Positions 44,365 through 59,300 of a DNA stretch of 64,000 nucleotides are shown here, in pieces (within the stretch, counting starts at the first letter, position 1; each line of letters opens with the position of its first letter). The notes beneath the pieces are model-generated. The model was given only the letters and a program-made list of their open reading frames with translations, was not told the DNA's origin and did no database searches. Origin of the DNA: Mesocentrotus franciscanus (lineage: Eukaryota > Echinodermata > Echinoidea > Camarodonta > Strongylocentrotidae); the NCBI GenBank assembly GCA_037976565.1, contig CP137669.1, positions 40,512,912-40,576,911 on the forward strand, written 5' to 3'. The translations under genes were made by a program, and so were the position numbers.

Positions 44365-47300
44365 GTATACGACACAAAGGAAATTGATGTTGTTAATAAT
44401 AATAATAATTTGCACATATCTTACCTAATTTCTTTGTAAAGGATCGTTTTAATGATCATTGAAAAAAGGTTGTGATTGATTTTGTTAGTGATGGTTTGAT
44501 ATTATCTAAAAGTCAAAGTAAAAAATAAAAATGGGCAAATTTCAGAACTAGGATAATATCAGTAGTATGTAATTGTCTTGAAGTAATAGATCAGAAAAAA
44601 ATCTACCTGTGACCATATACATACCTTTGTCCAGGTTGAGAACATTAGACTCAATGTTTTTTAATTTAAATACTTGTAATGAATGGAAACTGTGCGCAAC
44701 AAAAAACTTGCGCGTCTTCACTGAGCTCTGTATTATGAGATACAGAAATGGGAAGCGTATTACACTTTACGTCATCATTAAAAAAAAAAACCGCGGTTTA
44801 GCCGCGTCATTAATGAAAGAGCCTTTAACACTGGCTTTACAACACACATTTCCTCGTGCTTCTATTAATCAATGCCATATTCTAATTACTACAGAACTTG
44901 GACTTTGCAACCCTCCTTTACGGACAATATCAGGTAATGTGACTTTCAGTGATTTTTAAAGACGTACATTATAATTATAGAAGTTTAATACCTTATCCTG
45001 CCCCCGATCCTGCCTTTATAACTAACAATTACGATACAAACGCTGGGTATTAATTTAACTGTCAAATGGGTTATCGTATATTATAAAATGATGACGTGGA
45101 TCCTAATCAAATGATTGGTTGAGAGTGTACACGTGACCAGGCATTTATTTTGCCTAACGCGTGACCAGGCATTTTTTTTGTTCGGACATTAGTAAAATTA
45201 CATACACTCGGTACCTTGTGTGGGTAATTCTTACTAATGCCCTCACTGCTGTGCACTATTTGTATATTAAAGATCGTATATTATACATAACTGATCCAAC
45301 TAAAAGAGGGATGCAGGTGACAACTTTCTCTGATAGGAGATACTACGAACTGAAATTACTCATTACTAGATTTGTATACAACCAAACTAAAGAATATCTT
45401 TATTATTATCCCATTTTGTTGTAAAAATCGGGGGCATTTGAGCAAAGATGTCGGCTTTTAAAGTATAATAGGCCTAGTTAAATAATACAGGATAAAAAAG
45501 TAACATTTAGTGAATCCATGTTTTCTACTTGTTGAATGAGAATTTTTTTCTTTCTTTCTAGTTGAAGATAGACTGAACGAAGGCAATGTGCCCGCCTTAC
45601 CCGAGTGTTTAACCGAGAGACCGGTGGAATTAGCCGAGCTGAGGAGTAAACTGCGTCGAGTAGCCTCCTCCGATAAACCTGGGCGATGGGTGGCGGTGTA
45701 CGGTATGGGAGGAATGGGTAAAACTATCCTGGCTAACCAAGCAGTAAGAGATGAGAAACTTGTAGAAGGTTGGTAAATTTTCGAAATACGAAGAAAACAA
45801 TGATCATATACTCTGGTTGTATTTTTGCCCCTTTTCAGATATAATTCTAAAAGTATCGGTTATATGACACTTGCTCCTGCGACATGTGCCTCGCGTCAAT
45901 TTTTTACAGTAACTGAATTCTTACTTTAACTCCGGATCCAATACAATACCTAACCCTATTATCAAACACGATTGCCACCCTAACCATAATAATAACGGCA
46001 GGAGCAAATCTTGTGTCACCATGTGTAGCATCTGATTTTCCCAATCCAACCCACTGATCTCGCCCCAAGAAAGATATGCTTCAGCCATTGATTAATACCT
46101 TGCTTACTAATCAGGGGTTGCGATCCCCCCTCAATTTTGTTAGGGGGGATCGTCCCCCAGAAAAATTTGAAAAAGTGCACACAAAATCTTTAGCAAATAC
46201 TGACTAAAGACTGCAGCACACTTTTAGGCTCTGGATGGCCCAGGAGTGAAGCGTTTAAACTAATCAAAATACAAACAAATCTTCACGCTCGGTCGCTACG
46301 CTCCTCGCATAATATCCTTCAAAATGTACAAATAAATATTGTAGAAAATCTGTATTCCGTTTTTATACAATAGTTTTGCTAAGGAATGTAATTCTTTAAT
46401 ACAACAAAACTTCAAAAACCTGTGAGGGGGTAGTCACTTCCGTCACCTTCGCCCCTCTCGTTCACTTTGCTCCCTCGTCCCTCGCATTTCGTCCTCCCCC
46501 GGCCATGAAAAGAAATCGCCGCCCCTGCTTACTATCCTTCTTTCAAATTAAGAATAAATTGAATTTAATGAAGACTTCAATTCCCCCCACTTTGTTAAAT
46601 GCGATCATGTACATAACAAACCTGAGTAAATTTCAAAATAAATGTTTTTTTCTCTGGATTAACATAATCTAGTATCACTTTTCTGTTCAACATTTTCCAG
46701 TGTTTACCTTTATGCATTGACGGCTACGTGCCACCACATTGTTTTACGTTATTATGTAAAGCGCAATCAAATGTTCATGTAATGCTCTTTATAACAGTAC
46801 AATAGTGTTATCATGTCATTATATTTCGAACATGATTAGAACATTTCTCAGATGGTATCTTCTGGATGTCGATGGGAAACGTGAAAGAAGAAAACAGTAT
46901 CCCAGATCGTCTAGAGACACTATGCCGAATCTTTGACAGTAACCTATCATCAGCACCTTCTCCTCCTAAGACACTGGAACAATGGAAGAATCTCTTAACT
47001 AAACTCATAAGTCAACGATACCCCAGGTTAGATGATAGGGAATTATTGTGTAAGGTAACAATACCAGATGGAAGCACTAGTCAATTTCTCAATGAAAGCT
47101 ACAAATTATGTCATGGTTTAGTGGATACCTCACCGGACTGTAGATCACATGGTTCGCGGTTCAGGTCCCTCCGCGGCACTAATGTCCTTCGGTAAGACAT
47201 TAATCTACATTTGCCTCTCTCCACCCAGGTGAGATAAATGGGTATCTGACAGGAATTACTTCCTTGAAGTGCTAGAGCGCCATGATGGCAGCCATGCTAA

Positions 47301-50300
47301 AGCCGGGTAAATACTTATGGAGCGCCAGGAGTATCAAGTTTTACAGACATTCATGAGTATCCTACAAAACCCTCTTTTATTACCATTATTACAATACCCA
47401 AGGACTTACAAGACGAGACAAAGCATAGATATACAGATGGATGGATTACGGTGTTAGGCTAAGGCTTCCCTCACCAAATTATTTTTTTTATGTATCCATT
47501 ACCAGGGTGACATTGCTTGTGTGTTCATCAGATTCGTTGTCGGTCAGGATCCCGATTACATTTCATATGTAGCAGTATGTACTACTCAGAAGAAATCATG
47601 AATAATGTCCAAAATTAGGATCTATTTTAATCTATCCAGTTAAAAATTGTGGACGGTAAGATTTAAACTGCCCTATTTTAATCTGTTTCATACACTTTCA
47701 CAATGAGTGTTTTTCGATAGAGTTTAAATGTGAGTGATGCAAAGGAAAATACGTGCAGTATCATCACATACCGATGCATTGGTCGTCCAGTTTGAGGTTG
47801 TATATGCTCTTTGTAGGTCTCTTCTGGTTCTGGACGATATTTGGATTCCAAATGTGGTGGCAGCCTTTGATGTACGTTGCACTGTTCTTATGACTACGAG
47901 AGACAGCGGGGTGATGAGTCGTGTTTCAGGCAAGACATGAACAGTTTTACTTTACCAAAAATAAAAGAGAAGATGTCTAGCAATAGAAATGGTTTATTTT
48001 TTTCCAATAACATCGGCGTAGAAATCTCTCTTTAATTTGTTGGTTTTGAATGAAGCAAGGTGTACATGTTTTAACTGCCCATCCATCTTGGTACAGTCAT
48101 GTGAACATTGGCAACCGTGTGTGATAACTGACAAGACCTCGTACGATACCACTTGATTTAAATCATTATTGTACATTGCTTCAAATCGGGCTATTATCAT
48201 TTATAATATAGAACTTGATTCAGATCAGTGATATATTCTGTATTAGTGGGATATCTTACAATAGAAAGAAGGTGAAATATATACTTATGGAAATGTAGTA
48301 ATTACATGTAAGCTGCTTGTTAATTCCACAGGAGACAAAGAGGAACTGAATTTGTCTCACGGTTTGTCTAAAGACCAGTCTATCAAGGCGTTATCTGAAT
48401 GGACTTGCATCCCGCTCGACAATCTCCCTCCCGAAGCCGAGCTCATCCACGGCTTCAGCTGCGGGTCACCTCTCGTTATCTCTATCGTAGGTGCACTCCT
48501 TCGTGACTTCCTGATCGCTGGCAGTTCTATGTGGCAAAGATGGAGGCTAAAAAACTCCAGGATCTCTCCTCAGATTCTAGCTACGAGTACCATAGTGTTT
48601 ATGAAGCCATCGAGATGAGTGTGGAGCAACTGACGACTTCCCAGATTGAGGTTTATTCTTGGTTCGCCGTCTTTGATGAAGGCGCCAAACTTTCGAGTCA
48701 GGTGAGTATTTGCAATGCTTGTCATGATACTTTTATTTAAAAAAGTATAGAATACAAATTCATTACAGAAGATTTATTTTTCATCATTCTGGTACACATC
48801 AGGTGCCATGTTCACACGTACGGAAACATTTGTTTAAAAAATACAATGTAATTTTTACTATGGTAAAAATATTATTTTGTCAACAAAACACACTAGATAA
48901 TATAATGTTAAGTATGCGGGCACCTCGCTGCCCAATACATGAATACAAAAGTCATATATTTAGTCACCTCGATGCACGAATATAAGAATATTCGGGCATC
49001 TCGTTGTCCAGAATCATTCTGTTTCGAAATGCTCTGAGCTAGTGAAGCGAACGAGCGAGTTAAAAATGTAATTTCGATATGAAAATATAACATATATTCG
49101 GGCACCTTTGCACCCAAATGTGACAATATTTGGGCACGTCGCTTCCAAAGAGATATTTTGGCACCTCGTTAACTAATTATGTGGGTTTCTAGGCACTTCC
49201 CTGACCGAAATCATATTTTTTTCAAATGTTGCGAGCGAGGAAAAATGACGCTTAATTGTTTTTAAATTGTTATTTCTACAGGAATATACACGGCGGTTTA
49301 AAAAAAAATAATTACGCGAAATTGAACTTTATTTCATAGTGGTTCAAAAAAATAGATTTTTAATCGACTTCTCTCGCAGCACCCCGGTTGAAAAACGCTG
49401 CAATAAAGTGTAGTATACTATACCTCTGCTCTGTAGCCCGTAGAGTTGGAATAAATTATGTTACCCCTTTAATAAAGTGAATGTGAGAATATAATTTATT
49501 CTTGATAGATACAGTTGATATCTTTAGAACTTGTCGAAATCATTTCATGAAAAGAGGTAAGAAAACTTATTCCAATTTAATGGACAACATTTTACGAGTA
49601 CTACTACTACTATAACCTCAGACGTATTCGGAAATATTTAGATAAGGACATTACGAAAGACATTGTTCATGCATGTATCACCAATAAGTTGGACTATTTT
49701 AATGGTCTACTGTATGGGATCCCTGACTTTCAAATAGTGAGATTGCAACAGGTCCAAATCACCTGTGCAAGGCTGATTTGTGGTTGTTCCAAATTCACAC
49801 GGATCACCCCAATTTTAAGAGATCTACATTGGTTACCAATACGCCAGAGAATACCATTCAAAATCTTGCTGATTGTATATAAAGCACTTCTTGGTCAAGC
49901 TCCCACTTATATCAAAGAACTGTTAAATTTCAAACTTAATCAACACAATCGCATCTCTAGCGCAGTTCCCGAGATACTTTGTTGCTGCAGATCCGATCTA
50001 TCAAAACAAAAATAACGCTAGGTGATCGAGCATTTCCTTGTGCAGCCCCAAAACTCTGGAATAACTTACCATTAGAAGTCAGGAGATCACCGTCTGTAAA
50101 TATCTTTAAATCAAAACTTAAAGCACATCTTTTCAATTAACTGAAAATCTAAGCATATCAGGAACTCTTGTATATAGTGCAGTAGAATATATACTTAATG
50201 TTGGATAGTTTCTGCGCTCTGTAAATGTATTATTATTATTAAGGCTGATGCTGATGCTGATTCTTTGAAGAAATGTCAGATAATCATTACGAACAAATAA

Positions 50301-53300
50301 TTTTGAACTAGGTACTAGCGATGTTGGTGGAGTGTTCCAAGGAAGAGGTAGAAGATCGAATGAGGGGAATCACAAGGAGGTCTTTGGTCTCTACAGAATG
50401 GTCTACATACGATGAATGTCGAGTCTATTGGATTCATGATCTCCTTCATGATCATCTGGTTGCCAGGGGAGCTGGAAGAGACAAGGTAGGCTTAGGTCTA
50501 GTCCTGTTATATTGAATTGTGATATTATATACACGTATTTGTTAAGAAAAAGGTAGAATGTCAATAGAAAGTTTTATGGATATTGTTTGCTATGATAATA
50601 ACAGTCGGGCAATACACCAGACGGTGGTCTGTACTATAACAGTTACTGAAGAAGGACAATTGGTGAAATAAATTGGGAAAAAAACAATGCAAACGAAAAA
50701 TGTCCATCCGTACATGCAACGGCAACTTTGATACCTTAATGAGTTTGCGAATCATAGATAAGTCTTGTTCGTATGTATTTCATTTTGTGTATTCAATTAC
50801 ATCGATCGAGAGAAAAATAGGACATCAGTCAAGTTTAAAACCCATAATATATGCCTCAACCGTGAATTCGCAAAGTTTGCTAATCATAGATAACTCTTGT
50901 TCGTATGTATTTCATTTTGTGTATTCATTTACGTCGAGCGAGAGAAAATAGGACATCAGTAATGTTTAAAACCGATAATATATGCCTCAACTGTGAATTA
51001 GTCAAAACATATACAGTGTACATGTATTTTTTAGAAGTCCCGGGGCATTGCAAGGTTAATACAATGCCACTACAGTTTGATATTTTTGTTTGCTCTGTAG
51101 CCACTGACCATCTGCAATGAGTTTAGATGTCTGCTGACGCTGTGCAAATTCAAGTCCTGTAGAAGAGATATTATTCAGACAGCCTTACATTTCCCCCCTT
51201 CATCCTCAGTCTACAGGAGAGCACTTCGAGTAGCCCAGGAAACTAGAAGTGGGTTTTACATCAAAGAAAGGTAAGAACTATTACGAGGATGTGTCGTCAT
51301 ATAGTGGTCCATTCCCTTGACTCTAAATCCAATCGTTGAGGGTTCGAATTCCATCGCGGCACTAACGTCCTTTTCCAAGACAATAATCCACACCCAGGTG
51401 TAAATGGGTACCTGGCAATTGCTTGGGTAATAATAATTACAGGCCTCTCAGGAAGAACATTATTGATGCTATCGAAAATAATATCGCTAGTGATATTCGT
51501 TTGTCTCGCAATGTATAGTCAATAAGGGATCTAAAAGATCACGAAGTTTCGTGCGCCGCTGCAACACTTCGTCAGGTGCAACACTTCGTCAGTGTTGCAG
51601 CGGCGCACGAAACGTCGTGATCTTTTAGATGCCTTATTGACCATACATTGCGAGACAAACGAATATCACTAGCGATATTATTTTCGATACTACATCCGCA
51701 ATGAGTAATATATTAAGCATTATTGATGCTAATGAGGCTTCCGTGGGTAAACTTTTATTATCATCATTATCATTATTATTAAGACTATTACTATTATCAT
51801 TATAAATGTGTGAACACAATAGGATAAAATAAATCGGAACCCATGAATATGTCACGACCATCTACCTTTCATTACAGTAATATCGTGGGTAGATGTTACC
51901 TCAGATGCAAAACGGTGCCAGGTAAAAAATAAGGTGAAAATGACAATTTTACTTCTGATATCTTTCCACCGACCCATAAAAAACAAACAAACTATTCCGG
52001 GTCATCACTGATCAGGATATTTATCATCCTTCCTGTTTTGGGCAGCACAAATACCCAACCCATGATGACTTGTGTGAGACATGGAACCACTGGTAAATCT
52101 GCAAGACGATCTCAACTCCTACCAGACGGCAAAGAAGTTGTATCGGTTGGATTCGAAGGATTGTTTCAGGTAAAAGAACTCTCAAAATCAGAAAAAGACT
52201 GCTTGGTGATGTAAGATGAAGCTCGTGCGTACCGTAATATACACAAATTACTGACATGAATTCACTGAAGATTACATGAACATACTTAAAATCAAATAAA
52301 TGTAGAATGCCAACGCCAGTAAGTTTCAATATAAAAGAAAAAAAATGCATGTGTGTGCGTGTGTGTGTGCGTGTGTGTGCGTGTTTGTGCGTGTGTGCGT
52401 GTGTGTGTGTGTGGTAGAACGCATTAATCATGCATGACAATTAATTTTGTTTATTCTTGAGATATTTGTATCTTATTATACTTTGTTTCTCTAATTTCCC
52501 TCTGCGAAGATCACCGACAAATACTCGGGTGCAGTCCGGATGCAAATCTCTGCTCACACGGACAGCATCAGCGACCTGTCTGTTAGTCCTGACGGCGCAC
52601 TCCTCGCTACCTCTTGCACTGCTGACCGCTGTGTCAATGTTTGGAATATTACGAAGGAATGTAGCCAATCACAGCGTCTTGTGAAGCGATTATGTCAGGA
52701 CAATGCCCGAAGTACCTGCTGTGCTTTCGTTTCCGTCCGCAAGGAGCTGATGCTTGTTTCTGGAGATGATTCGGGTTGCCTTAAGGTATGGATTATCCAG
52801 TTATATATATTGTAATTTAATTCATGCTATTTCTATCATTTGCTACAGGTCCGTAGATCGGGATAAAAACCATTAATGATAGAATAACAGATTTTAAAAG
52901 AATGGCAATAATATTCTACATAACGTTGTAATGACTGAAAGCATTAATATGGCTTTTTACATCTGAAATCCTGTTTGTCGATTTAAAAACAATCATACTT
53001 TATTTTCCTAATTTCCTATTTTCATACATTTTGTTTTTCTTTACAGATATGGGATGGATGTTTTTCATTAAGACATTCAGTCAAAGCCCACGCGTCATCT
53101 ATCATCGCATGCAGTCCTTGTCACGATGAGGGTACCGTTTTAACTTGTGCGAAGAGGGATGACACAGCGATGGTATGTGTATTATTTTCTTCTTATACTT
53201 TTACAATTTAAATTCAAATCGGTATTGAATAGGCAGAAAAGACTAATACAAGATTAATAAAAACATGCATAACAAAATATTTTTTGTAAAAATTGCTAAG

Positions 53301-56300
53301 CTTGAAAAGAAAAGAAAAAACTTTTATTGAAACTTCCGCCAGTTCAATTCATTGATAAACGTCAAGTAATCCATTCTACTTTCTTTCAAGTTAATTCAAC
53401 TTCATAAAATGTCTAACAAACAGGTGACAAAAAGAAGACAGTTGATTGGATTATGGCCTGATGAACAGTCTCCTATTTTACATTTCATGTTGTGATATCA
53501 GTTCTCTACAAAAGAGGAATCCCATTTATCTCATGCATTTGAATATTTTTAATATGGTTCGAGGTTAAAGCTAATCTTGAGCTCTGGTACGGGCATCGTA
53601 TGTCGAGAGAACATGGCTATAATTCATTCTGGATTGTTTATCCTGCAGTATAGGTTGATTGCTTGAACCAGTAAAATGAAAACAACCTCACAAAAACGCG
53701 CTGGAAATCATTTTCAATAAAGACCACAACTCTCATTTGCACATGGTGACCTGTGTTGAGCACATGGTGTCGGGTCTACTTACCTTTATTTCCTTACCTT
53801 TCTATACTCATTACTCAGTCCCTATACATTTTCTACCAAAATCGTTTGGCACATGTCATTTATGTGTAATATTTAACATTCAGTGTAAGTTTTGTTGGAT
53901 TCTGTGAGAATTTATTTTCTATCTTTACCAGAACTCAAGCTTATCTTTAACTCGGTATTACAATTTGCTTTCTTTCATATTTATAATCATAAAAGGTATT
54001 TTCTGCATCATCGGGTGAACGAAAATGCGAGATAAACCACTCAGACGATGTTTTAGATGCGGTGTATCTTAGCAACGGTTTAATCGTGACAACGACCGGA
54101 TTGGAAGTTCAGGTTTCTAACAGCAGCGGACGTCGACTCTGCCTATGGTCGGGTAATACCGAGAATGAGTTCTTCGAGAAACTGAGCTGCTGTACCGGAT
54201 CAGAGGGACACCTCATCGCTGTTACCGGTCGAGGAGGGACGATCACAGTAAACAATGGGGAATTTAAATTCCAAGATTATAATAAACTGTTGTAATGTTA
54301 GGGTTGGATTATCAAAGATAAGCATATCGTCAGTTCTGGAATCGGACGTGTCGAATATGTTCACACTGGCTGCGCCATGTGAATCAAACTGTACATGTGC
54401 CTATATTGATCATTCCATGATTTCCGGTGCATTTCCAGTGCAAGTAGGGTAAATTATGTTCAAGTGAATCCAAAGCTGCCATATGGGCTCAGCATACCAT
54501 ATCTAGAGGTTCGTACAAATCCGTGCACAAACAGCTGATCTATTTTATTTACCATGTTAAATACGTGTTCGGCTCACGAGGGAATTCACAATTTGGCCTG
54601 GATGTATTGTGTTCTCTCTCATCTGTTTGATATTAGTGTAATAGTAATAAGGGTTTTTTAACCCATGGAATCCTTATCAGCGTCAGTACTGTTTTCCTGT
54701 CCCAGCAATGGGTAGGTACCCATTTACACCTGGGTGGAGAGTGGCAAATGTGGAATATTTCCTTGCCAAATTACATAAGTACCGGGCACCGTTTCGAACC
54801 CTGAACCCTAGTACCAAGAGTAATATTCCACCTAATGAAGAAAATTTTGAAAGCAAATAGAATTATTAGTATCATGGTTTTGTTTATACTTATAAAAAAA
54901 CACAGTAATCTGACGATAAGTAGTTTGAGGCTTACCACAACAAACTGGCTAATTAATAGTCTGCGTTGTTTTCACCATTTCTGCCATACACAATATACAA
55001 CCAATCGTATTTTTTATTCTACATTACCACTTCATGACGTCATATATTATGTATTTTTTCCCATTCATCTTACAGGTTTTGAGACTGGGGATGACGTTTC
55101 TGATTTCCCGAAATCTGTCGCTATTTTGTAGCCTCAGAACTGGGGGCGTCTTTCGCGATATCAGTTATACTTCCATTTCATCACTCAGAGGAGAGAAAGG
55201 CAGTAAAGAATCAATCTTCCTCACTACAACACATGAATGTGGACTTATACTGGTAACACTATTTTTGTCTCAACCATCACATAATATTGTATTGAGTACA
55301 CATAGGCATATCGATGAATTTGATAAAATTGTAATGGAATGTTCGTAACGAGATGTATGCTATGCCTTCTTAATGAAAGTGCATTTGTAAATCCCTTACA
55401 GCAGCGTCAACATCATTTGCTGGAGGCAATACTCTAGCTAACCAAACATTTCAGAGACTTCTATTTTTCTCTCCTGAAGGTGTGGAAGATATTAAAACAA
55501 GATCCACCTGTTACTTTGAACCACGCCGTTTGGGATGCATCCTTCAGCCACAGCGGAGAACTCAATTGTCTTGTTTCTACGGAGTGTCCTGACTCCAAAC
55601 AGATAATGGTAAGCTAACCATGGGTGTATCATTTATAATCTTCAAACTTGAAGCTCTGAACTGAATTCTTTATGGTCACATCTCCTACCCTTCCTTAATT
55701 CTTTTTGTAATTATTTTTTACGAGTACATTCTATCGCATCAATTTACATATGCATCAACCAACTTTGGAGTATCAATATAATTGTCATGTAATCATTTCG
55801 TATTTCTTGTTTCTTCATTCTTCGAGCGGATACTTGTTTCATTAAAATTGATCATTAATATTAAGATAAGTCCACATTTCGAACCAGTTCTAAAAGATTA
55901 TGAAGTGTTTTGAAGCGGTGGCTACTACCATTTTTAACATGAGCTGAATAAGTATTGTGGTGATACATACATTATCATAGTACTTTCTACGTATACTATA
56001 TACTCCAAGTCATATATGACGGATGAAATAATCCGCCCACAAAATGTTAGCTCTTCATCCCTGAGCTATCTCCTAACCCCCCCCCCCTCCCCTTCCGATC
56101 TTTGTAAAAAGATAACCAACATAAACACGTACTTCTAACAAATTAAATTCAAGATGGCGACTTACTCGGACGAGAGAAACTGCTTCAGTTCCTGTACCAA
56201 AGTACTGAAGGTAGGCGAGGGAGTTGATATCAATGCTGTCGATATTAACAAGGTCCCGGGGCAAGCCGGTGTGTATACAGACGAAGGCATTCAAGTAAGT

Positions 56301-59300
56301 AATGGAGATTACTAACGAGTTCAATAATATCTAATACGACCAAAATGCTAAAGAAAAGGCTGAAGGCTAACAAAAGTTATTCTTTGTTACCGTTTAATAT
56401 TTTTTCATGAACAGTGATTTCGTGATAACAGCATCACATATTTAAATTTTCGTGGAAGGAAAATATATAATGTAGGCCTATAATTATTCGAGACATGTAG
56501 GTTATGGCCAATAATCTTTGCACGGTGATAAACTGATGACAGTGAAATGTATTTAATGACGGCTAAGACAGTTTCGTAATTATTTCCTTTTATTATAACA
56601 CGAATTCCCTGTACATCCATATATGCTTCTGTAAATTATGATATCAATTATAACAAACCTTTTCAACACTTTTAACGGTATTCAGGTTGTAAAACTTCCA
56701 AAACCTGGCAAAAATCGCAGCAAATCAACGAGTGACTGTCAAGTCTTTGAGCCGTCGGAAAACAAGCTTTTACTAGCTCGAATCATTGGCAATAAGCGAG
56801 AACTTCTTACCGTCTCTACCGGTTCAGGGATAAGCATAGAGGTAAGGACTGGATTCCTTAATCCCCATGTAACCTCAAGAGAATACACCAATGGCCTACA
56901 ATGGTGATTGGTTCATCTCTTACGACAATCGTTTTAAAGAAGAATGACGTTATAGAGAATATGTAGACTAGTCTCATAACATACATTCATCAATAGATTT
57001 GACCCTTTTGAATCTATTCACCACTCGACACGATAGTAACTACTTTCGAAAATCAACCTAACTCAATTTCATTAGCCTTTTGAAATGTGCGAACATGACA
57101 TTGTCAATGACATATTGTGTAATCCGAACATGATTTATAAGGGATATACAATAAAGTATTGATATTGTGCCCTTGAGTTGATTTTTTCGAAAATATGTGC
57201 GATCGTGTTATTCGTTTGTCACTTATACATTTATCAGTCGTCACCCATTCGTTATCCATTCGTCAAAAATTTGTCACCCGATTGTCATGACCTTATCAAG
57301 CATTCATTGTCCTTTCATCATCACCATCATCCAATCGTTACCCAATTATTCATCACCACCTTCTTCATATTCATTCGTCACCCATCTATCACCTATTTTT
57401 ATTAATTTGTCACCCACTCTTCTCTCAATCGTCACCCACTCGTCAACCACTCTTCTCACATTCGTCACCAACTCGTCATCCACCCGACACCCACTCTTCT
57501 TACATTCGTTACCCACTCGTCACCCACTCTTTTCTTATTCGTCACCTAATCGTCATCTACTCTTCTCTCATAGGTCAACCGTCGTCACCCACCCTCCTCC
57601 CACTCGACACCCACTCTTCTCTCACATATCAAAACGTTTAGAGCTAAATGGACCCTAAATGGAAAATGCATCAGTCATGCTCTGTGCACACAAGAGATTA
57701 CATATCCCGTATCTATGTGCAGCCGGTAGCGTTCCACCACTGTTCATTAGTAGGGACTTTTATATTTTACACGACGAGAACGTGGACTGCCACGGTGACA
57801 TCCTTTTAAGGTAATGTGACTTCCTTTGAAGGCACTGCCGGGCACGGGCCAGTGCCTTGAAAGAATGGCACACGTTGCAGTCCACTACGTCGACGTGCAA
57901 ATCTAAAAGTCCCTGTTATTAGTGCGTGGACCGTGACAGAGACTATAGGCGACACAGTTCTCAAACTGAAACATCTCACCAAAAACTTTCGCTCGGCAAA
58001 TATGTGATGGTCTTACATCTTGGAGACGCGGGGGTATCATTGACCAATCAAAACGAGTCTTATATGGTTGGAAAGATAAAATTAAATAGAAAAAGACTTT
58101 TCAAACTAAAAATAAGAAGGGGGCGGTATGCCAAATTGTGAAACGGTAATAAAGCTCTGTCGCCCGACCCGTTGAATTTACACGGAAAACGAGCTGAAAA
58201 TAACGGTTAATTGACTACTTAAAAAAATAAAAACACAATAGTAAATCATGATGGAATTGTAATTTGTTTGCTTTACGAGAAATAACATAGTCTTTGTCGT
58301 TTTAAACTGTCTAGTTAATCTAGGCAAACTATGTGGTACTTTTAGCAGAAGGGAGATGGATTTAAAAAAAAACGTGTTTTTCAAATCTCCATAGAACATT
58401 TTTTGCTAATAAAACAAGCACTCTTCAGTGACCCAAACGTTTTGATAAGTTCGTCACCCATTTGTCACCCACCCGACACCCACTCTTATCTGTTTCATCA
58501 CCGCACTTGCCACCGACTCTTCTCTCATTCGTCGCTCATTCGGCATCTATTCTTCTCTCATTGGTCAACAGTCTTCACCTACTCTGTCATTCGTTACCCT
58601 CTCTTCTATCATTAGTCACCCACTCGACACCCACTTTTCTCTCATTCATCACTCTTTTCTCATTGGTCAGCCGTCGTCACCCACTTTTATCTTTCTTTCA
58701 ACCGTTCCTCACCCTCTCTTTTGTCATTCGTCAGCCATTCATCACGTACTCTTTTCTCACTCGTCCCATTCTTCTCTCACTCGTCACTCACTCGTCACCC
58801 ACTCTTCTCTCACTCGTCACCCACTCTTCTTTCACTCGTCACTAACTCGTCAACTACTCTTCTCTCACTCGTCATCCAATCTTCTCTCATTCGTCACCCA
58901 CTCTTCTCTCACTCCACTCTTCTCTCACTCTTCACTCCCTCGTCAACTACTCTTCTCTCATTCGTAACCCGAGTGTTACCCCCTCTTCATCCAATTGACA
59001 CAAAGTCATTCGCCAACCATTTTTCACTCATCCGTCCATCCGTCAACAATAGTTACGTTCACCTTTTTCTCTCCTCGGAAATTGTTTCTCAGAGCAGTGA
59101 GTCACTGGTCACTGAAATATCATTATTGGTGGTGGAGCACTTTTGCCTCGATTGTTACCGCTTTAAACTGCATGCTAATTATCCTGTTGCTTTGTGTGTA
59201 TTTAAAAATCAGGTTTGGTCAACGGATAAGCAGCCATCAGTGGTATGCAGCAGTCCTGTCATAACGTCCCACCAGGGACTCTCTGCCGATTTGTCACGTG

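Noticed and set aside
51871..51915. Possible extra exon between exons 7 and 8 of the Apaf-like gene (SNIVGRCYLRCKTVP)
   Set aside because: It has an acceptor and a donor, but it would break the phase 2 link between 51270 and 52046, and it overlaps the mobile GGTGCCAGGTAAAA module.
57197..58845. Long Ser/His/Pro-rich open frames
   Set aside because: They translate the 22-bp minisatellite in several frames; codon pattern and composition follow the repeat.
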